Part shown: positions 6,265 through 6,307 of the stretch, piece after piece
Layout of the letters: each line of letters starts with the position of its first letter
How positions within the stretch are numbered: the first letter of the stretch is position 1
NCBI GenBank assembly: GCA_902805995.1
Contig: CADCUU010000139.1
Location: 1-6,307 of the forward strand
Source of the DNA: an uncultured Rubellimicrobium sp.
GTDB taxonomy: Bacteria; Pseudomonadota; Alphaproteobacteria; Rhodobacterales; Rhodobacteraceae
Direction: 5' to 3'
DNA length: 6,307 nucleotides
Notes under the pieces: generated by a model
The model's database searches: none
The model's input: only the letters and a program-made list of their open reading frames with translations
What the model was told of the DNA's origin: nothing
Made by a program: the position numbers and the translations under genes

Positions 6265-6307
6265 ATGGCCGCGAACCCGCTCCGGACCATGAAGGACTGG
6301 GCCGGGC
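6265..6307 (+). CDS. Possible start of a divergent gene (3' partial)
   Basis: ATG at 6265 opens a frame running to the right edge, reading MAANPLRTMKDWAG. A second in-frame ATG is at 6289. Neither has a strong Shine-Dalgarno, and 14 residues are too few to name a family. It is listed because the palindrome would then sit in the middle of a divergent intergenic region. A nearby two-copy direct repeat (TGGGGCCA at 6225-6232 and 6234-6241) has no evident role. Confidence 0.2.
   Translation, partial: MAANPLRTMKDWAG

Noticed and set aside
6108..6290. N-terminal extension of the SUOX-like protein to a start near 6290
   Set aside because: It would put 61 residues without family similarity before a clear signal peptide, and the ATG at 6107 has its own well-placed ribosome binding site.
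1..6307. CRISPR arrays, insertion sequences, tRNA or rRNA genes
   Set aside because: I saw no regularly spaced repeats, transposase motifs, terminal inverted repeats with target duplications, or tRNA/rRNA-like sequence.

Overview
The window is high-GC DNA with dense, compactly packed genes. The encoded proteins look alphaproteobacterial, most likely from the Rhodobacterales. That assignment rests on protein style, base composition and gene types; no rRNA or other phylogenetic marker is present.

Layout, left to right. (1) 2-928 (+): the C-terminal three quarters of a MOFRL-family glycerate 2-kinase, cut by the left edge. (2) 1123-1656 (+): a small GNAT acetyltransferase resembling the stand-alone catalytic part of Pat-type protein acetyltransferases. 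(3) 1668-2426 (-): a CobB-like sirtuin deacylase, convergent with the GNAT gene and only 11 nt from it. (4) 2427-2989: a 563-nt stretch without an intact gene. It holds the likely sirtuin ribosome binding site and promoter, and a short minus-strand segment that reads like a piece of a family-4 glycosyltransferase, probably a gene remnant. (5) 2990-5557 (-): an 855-residue hybrid histidine kinase with two membrane segments, a periplasmic helical region, PAS, HisKA, HATPase, receiver and HPt domains. (6) 5595-6107 (-): a secreted protein with a sulfite-oxidase/molybdopterin-binding-like fold that lacks the molybdenum-binding cysteine. It lies 37 nt upstream of the kinase and is almost certainly in the same operon. 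(7) 6108-6307: the upstream control region of that operon, with a near-perfect 18-bp palindrome, and perhaps the first codons of a divergent gene at the right edge.

How the genes may work together. The most interesting unit is the secreted SUOX-like protein plus the hybrid kinase. The protein resembles PruR, the periplasmic pterin-binding partner of the c-di-GMP enzyme DcpA in Agrobacterium tumefaciens. Here the partner would instead be a multistep phosphorelay kinase (His371 to Asp660 to His798), so this may be a pterin-responsive, or otherwise small-molecule-responsive, two-protein sensor. No separate response regulator is visible in the window. The GNAT/sirtuin pair may be an opposing protein acylation/deacylation couple, but this is inferred from family and position only. 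The glycerate kinase appears unrelated to the rest.
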